From contig NZ_JAGIOH010000001.1 in the NCBI RefSeq assembly GCF_017876625.1, positions 3,286,001 to 3,350,000 of the forward strand: DNA of 64,000 nucleotides. Direction: 5' to 3'. The position numbers were made by a program, and so were the translations under genes. Under the pieces are notes generated by a model. That model did no database searches and was not told the DNA's origin. It saw only the letters and a list, made by a program, of their open reading frames with translations. This document shows, piece by piece, positions 60,729 to 64,000 of the stretch. This DNA comes from Streptomyces syringium (GTDB lineage Bacteria > Actinomycetota > Actinomycetes > Streptomycetales > Streptomycetaceae). The first letter of the stretch is position 1, and every line of letters starts with the position of its first letter.

Positions 60729-60780
60729 TGAAGGGTGACAGCGCGCCGGCCCGGCGCGCGGGACTGAGGGGACACCCGAG

Positions 60781-61143
60781 ATGAAGTACGTCGCGATGAT
60801 CTACGGCAACCAGGCGAAGTGGGACTCCTTCCCGGCCGAGGCATGGCCCGAGGCCATCGCCAAGCAGGACGCGTTCAACAAGAAGTACCGCGAGACCGGC
60901 GAGCTGGTGGGCGCCTACGGTCTGGCGGACGCGGCGAACGCCCGGCTCGTGCGGCGCGAGGCCGGCGTCCCGGTGGTCACCGACGGCCCGTACCTGGAGA
61001 CCAAGGAGTACCTCGCCAGCTTCTACCTGCTCGACTGCGAGAGCGAGGAGCGCGCGCAGCAGATCGCCGCGGACATGCCCTTCGCCGACACGGATCCCGT
61101 CGAGCTGTGGCCCGTCCTGCACGAGTCCGCGGCGGACATGTGA
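60781..61143 (+). CDS. YCII/DGPF-domain protein
   Basis: 120 residues. Motifs MKYVAMIYGNQ, VTDGPYLETKEYL and FYLLDCESEERA show the DGPF/YCII-related fold, a ferredoxin-like alpha-beta protein. These are partners and targets of ECF42 sigma factors, with unknown molecular function. The ATG at 60781 is close to GGGGACACCCGAG. Its stop overlaps the sigma gene's GTG (ATGTGAG), so the pair is coupled. Confidence 0.87.
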   Translation: MKYVAMIYGNQAKWDSFPAEAWPEAIAKQDAFNKKYRETGELVGAYGLADAANARLVRREAGVPVVTDGPYLETKEYLASFYLLDCESEERAQQIAADMPFADTDPVELWPVLHESAADM

Positions 61144-62393
61144 GCGAGCGACACCGTGTCGAGGACCTGCTGCGCGAGCTGGCGCCGCAGGTCCTCGGCA
61201 CGCTGGTCCGCCGGTACGGCGTCTTCGACACTTGTGAGGACGCCGTCCAGGAGGCGCTGCTCGCCGCCGCGCTCCAGTGGCCGGCCGAGGGAATACCGGA
61301 GCAGCCCCGGGCCTGGCTGGTCACCGTCGCCTCCCGCAAGCTGGTGGACCAGGTGCGCAGCGAACAGGCGCGCAGGCACCGCGAGGAGCGCATCGCCCTG
61401 GCCACCCCGCAGGCGGAGTTGCTGAGCCGGGCCGCCGACGCCGAGCCGGAGACGGACCGGGACGACTCCCTCGCGCTGCTGTTCCTGTGCTGCCACCCGG
61501 CGCTGTCCCGCCCGAGCCGGATCGCGCTGACGCTGCGTGCGGTCGGCGGCCTGACGACGGCACAGATCGCGGCGGCGTTCCTGGTCCCGGAGGCCACCAT
61601 GGCCCAGCGCATCAGCCGGGCCAAGCAGACCGTCAAGGCCTCCGGCACGCCGCTGCGCATGCCGGAGGCAGCCGACCGGGCCGAACGACTGGCCGAGGTG
61701 CTGCACGTGCTGTATCTCGTCTTCAACGAGGGCTACACCACCACGGACGGCGCCGACCTGACCGCACCCGCCCTGTCTGCCGAGGCGATCCGGCTCACCC
61801 GGCTGCTGCACCGCCTGCTGCCCGACGACGCGGAAACGGCGGGCCTGCTGGCGCTGATGCTCCTCACCGACGCGCGCCGCCCCGCGCGCATCGGCCCCGA
61901 CGGTGACCTGGTGCCGCTGGCCGAGCAGGACCGGGGCCGGTGGGACCGTCTGCTCGTCGCCGAGGGAATCGAGGTGATCAGCAGGACGCTGCCCCGGGGG
62001 CAGGTCGGTCTCTACCAACTCCAGGCGGCCATCGCCGCCGTCCACGACGAGGCCGAGCACGTCGACGCCACGGACTGGCCGCAGATCCTCGCGCTCTACG
62101 AACTGCTGGAGCACACCGCTCCCAACCCGATGGTCACCCTCAACCGGTCGGTCGCCGTCGCCATGGTGCACGGCCCCTCCGCCGGGCTCGGCCTCCTCGA
62201 GACCCTGACGTCGGACAAGCGCATGGCACGCCACCACCGGCTGCTCGCCACCCGGGCCCATCTGCTGGAGATGCTCGGCCGGCAGCAGGCAGCGGCGGAC
62301 GCCTACCGCGAGGCCGCCCGACGCACCACCAGCGCACCGGAACGGCGCCACCTCACCGCTCGCGCGGCACGGCTCTCGCCCCTACCGGGCTGA
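61140..62393 (+). CDS. ECF42-group RNA polymerase sigma factor
   Basis: 417 residues. Sigma-2 region LLRELAPQVLGTLVRRYGVFDTCEDAVQEALLAA and sigma-4 RIALTLRAVGGLTTAQIAAAFLVPEATMAQRISRAK. A C-terminal extension of about 220 residues (FNEGYTTTDG, AVHDEAEHVDATDWPQ, NPMVTLNRSVAVAMVHG), as in ECF42, replaces an anti-sigma factor. The GTG at 61140 overlaps the DGPF gene stop by four bases. It probably activates the promoter at 60702. Confidence 0.88.
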   Translation: MSERHRVEDLLRELAPQVLGTLVRRYGVFDTCEDAVQEALLAAALQWPAEGIPEQPRAWLVTVASRKLVDQVRSEQARRHREERIALATPQAELLSRAADAEPETDRDDSLALLFLCCHPALSRPSRIALTLRAVGGLTTAQIAAAFLVPEATMAQRISRAKQTVKASGTPLRMPEAADRAERLAEVLHVLYLVFNEGYTTTDGADLTAPALSAEAIRLTRLLHRLLPDDAETAGLLALMLLTDARRPARIGPDGDLVPLAEQDRGRWDRLLVAEGIEVISRTLPRGQVGLYQLQAAIAAVHDEAEHVDATDWPQILALYELLEHTAPNPMVTLNRSVAVAMVHGPSAGLGLLETLTSDKRMARHHRLLATRAHLLEMLGRQQAAADAYREAARRTTSAPERRHLTARAARLSPLPG

Positions 62394-62401
62394 CGGCGAA
62401 A

Positions 62402-62453
62402 AGGCCGGCCCGGCCTCTCCCCCGGAACCCGGGGGAAGACGCCGGACCGGCCT
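62402..62453. terminator. Bidirectional hairpin between convergent genes
   Basis: aggccgg and ccggcct arms enclose an inner ctcccccgg/cccggggg stem. It lies between the sigma gene and the MreB-family gene, which converge. Confidence 0.65.
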
Positions 62454-62464
62454 CGTATCCGTCC

Positions 62465-63619
62465 CTACAGCCGGCCCGTCCCGAGCAGCCGGCCCGGCTG
62501 CGCGTCCAGGACCGTCCTGAGCGAGGCGAAGTCCTCGACGCAGCGGCCCGTGCCGACGGCCACGCAGTCCAGCGGCTCGTCGGCGACCAGCACCGGGATG
62601 TCGAGTTCCTTGCTGAGCCGCACGTCCAGGCCGCGCAGCAGCGCACCGCCGCCGGTCAGGACGATGCCGCGGTCCATGATGTCGCCCGCCAGCTCCGGCG
62701 GGGTCTCGTCCAGGGTCTGCCGCACGGCCATGACGATCGCGTCCACCGGCTCCGTCAGCGCGTGCCGGACCTCGTCGGCCGTCAGCTCCAGCGTCTTGGG
62801 CAGACCACTGACCTGGTCGCGGCCGCGGATGGTGAAGCGGTCCGGGGGCAGCAGGCCCTGGGTCTCCTCCGGGTCGCCGCCGACGTCCTCCAGGCCGTCG
62901 TTCTTCTCCAGCTGCTTGGCGAGCGCGCTGAGCCCGGCCGCGGTCCAGGAGGCCGTGGGAGAAGCCGAGCCGATGCTCATCTTGATCTCCTCCGCGGTCC
63001 GTTCACCGATCGCGAGGGCGTAGTGCTTCTTCACGTACGAGGTGATGGCCGTGTCCATGGCGTCGCCCGCGGTCCGCACCGAGCGCGCCGTGACGATGCC
63101 GCCCAGCGAGATCACGGCGACCTCGGTGGTGCCGCCGCCGATGTCGACGACCATGCAGCCGGTCGGCTCGCTGACCGGCAGGCCCGCGCCGATCGCCGCG
63201 GCCATCGGCTCCTCGATCAGATGCACCTGACGGGCCCCGGCCTGCGTGGCGGCCTCGATGACCGCGCGGCGCTCGACGCCGGTGATGCCCGACGGCACGC
63301 ACACCACGACGCGCGGGCGGGAGAAGCGGCGGTTGCCCGTGACCTTCTTGATGAAGTGCCGGAGCATCCGCTCGGCTATCTCGAAGTCGGCTATGACGCC
63401 GTCGCGCAGCGGGCGGATGGCCACGATGTTCGAAGGGGTGCGGCCGATGGTCTCCTTGGCCTCGGATCCGACCGAGAGCACTCCGCCGTCAGCGGCGTTG
63501 ACCGCGACCACCGATGGCTCGTTGAGCACCACTCCTTTCCCCCGCACGTACACGAGCGTGTTCGCCGTGCCGAGGTCGATGCCCATGTCCCTGCCGCTGA
63601 ACGACTTGCTTTGTGCCAT
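62465..63619 (-). CDS. MreB/Mbl-family rod-shape protein with an insertion
   Basis: 384 residues, bacterial actin. Phosphate 1 motif [32 protein letters not shown] and [18 protein letters not shown] adenosine site ([13 protein letters not shown]). Between IGSA and RGRD there are about 45 residues instead of the usual 11-12, an insertion of about 34 at residues 215-260. MreB and Mbl organise wall synthesis; in Streptomyces they act in spore walls. ATG 63619. No mreCD nearby, so this is likely the stand-alone Mbl-type paralogue. Confidence 0.88.
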   Translation of the reverse strand: MAQSKSFSGRDMGIDLGTANTLVYVRGKGVVLNEPSVVAVNAADGGVLSVGSEAKETIGRTPSNIVAIRPLRDGVIADFEIAERMLRHFIKKVTGNRRFSRPRVVVCVPSGITGVERRAVIEAATQAGARQVHLIEEPMAAAIGAGLPVSEPTGCMVVDIGGGTTEVAVISLGGIVTARSVRTAGDAMDTAITSYVKKHYALAIGERTAEEIKMSIGSASPTASWTAAGLSALAKQLEKNDGLEDVGGDPEETQGLLPPDRFTIRGRDQVSGLPKTLELTADEVRHALTEPVDAIVMAVRQTLDETPPELAGDIMDRGIVLTGGGALLRGLDVRLSKELDIPVLVADEPLDCVAVGTGRCVEDFASLRTVLDAQPGRLLGTGRL

Positions 63620-63826
63620 AAGTTGCCATTATTCCCTATGGTCGAACGTTTATGCGGAGTTCACAGCGGCCCGCTCGCTGTCGGTGACAGTGCGTCGGCC
63701 CGGGTCATGTCGGGGACCACCGGGTTTTCTTGTCGCGCTGTCAGGCCCGGCTGCTAGCTTGTGGCCCACGCTTCACACTCTGCAACTTTCTCGCGCTCAT
63801 CTTCTTCGCCCACGGGGGACACCACC

Positions 63827-64000
63827 ATGAACCAGCCCTGGCAGCAGCAGCCGCAGCAGCCGAATCCCTACGGCCAGCAGCCCCCGCCGCAGCAGCCCGG
63901 CCCGTACGGCCAGCAGCCCCCGCAGCCCGGCTACGGCCAGCAGCAGCCCCAGCAGCCGTACGGCATGCCCCCGCACGGCGCCCCGCAGTACGGCGCCCCC
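63827..64000 (+). CDS. Pro/Gln/Tyr-rich protein, N-terminal part only
   Basis: 58 codons remain before the window ends. The sequence starts MNQPWQQQPQQPNPYGQQPP and is made of Pro, Gln, Gly and Tyr with YGQQP repeats. Such N-termini front membrane proteins (for example DUF4190 types) in actinobacteria, but no such domain is in view. ATG 63827 has GGGGGACACCACC upstream. Confidence 0.7.
   Translation, partial: MNQPWQQQPQQPNPYGQQPPPQQPGPYGQQPPQPGYGQQQPQQPYGMPPHGAPQYGAP

Noticed and set aside
60572..60784. Lys-rich 70-residue frame upstream of the DGPF gene
   Set aside because: The frame is created by the 13-bp repeats and the promoter region; it lacks a ribosome site and overlaps the predicted ECF promoter.

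Overview
The window is high-GC actinobacterial DNA and almost certainly comes from a Streptomyces chromosome. The evidence is the third-position G/C bias, long antisense shadow frames, frequent GTG starts, an F420 biosynthesis gene, an AfsK/AfsS/AfsR regulatory set, Ser/Thr kinases with extracytoplasmic domains, and an MreB-family gene. I recognise no rRNA, tRNA, CRISPR array, transposase or phage gene.

Layout. 1-5.2 kb: the 5' part of fbiC (FO synthase, coenzyme F420), a luciferase-like oxidoreductase, a secreted PHP-type hydrolase and an amino-acid permease. 5.4-11.9 kb: a D-aminoacylase-type amidohydrolase, two more luciferase-like (LLM) oxidoreductases, an SDR and a TIM-barrel amidohydrolase. 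12-16.3 kb: afsR, an afsS-like gene made of three 13-residue DDHAT repeats, and a second small gene encoding an exported peptide with three DDHTT repeats. 16.6-20.9 kb: an acyl-CoA ligase divergent from a thiolase-fold/DUF35/enoyl-CoA hydratase operon. 20.9-26.2 kb: a membrane protein, afsK, a VOC protein and a TetR regulator. 26.3-34.7 kb and 38.5-50.9 kb: two further blocks of CoA-thioester catabolism, containing acyl-CoA dehydrogenases, thiolase-fold proteins, DUF35 proteins, an NDP-forming and an AMP-forming acyl-CoA ligase, a flavin reductase, SDR, ALDH, ADH, a cyclase-family hydrolase and a second TIM-barrel amidohydrolase. Between them lie a membrane protein, an MFS transporter and a GlxA-type regulator. 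50.9-64 kb: a pseudokinase and an active Ser/Thr kinase, a serine hydrolase, glpD, a nucleotide-sugar dehydrogenase, an ECF42-type sigma factor with its DGPF partner, an MreB-family gene, and the start of a Pro/Gln-rich protein.

The main discovery is a repeated 15-bp palindrome, consensus CTGAYG-N3-CRTCAG. I found it at 11 places, each just upstream of a catabolic gene or between a divergent pair: 8621, 11908, 18392, 28152, 28201, 30671, 30695, 34016, 43283, 49236 and 49315. Together the sites cover about 20 genes in nine promoter regions. This looks like one regulon for an uncharacterised CoA-dependent, probably F420- and flavin-assisted, degradation pathway. Its enzyme types resemble those of actinobacterial steroid side-chain breakdown: paired acyl-CoA dehydrogenases and thiolase-fold protein plus DUF35 aldolases. 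The TetR gene at 25564 is the best candidate regulator. The regulon is interleaved with the afsR/afsS/afsK locus. The second point of interest is the exported DDHTT peptide downstream of afsS, an apparent extracytoplasmic counterpart of the AfsS repeat.
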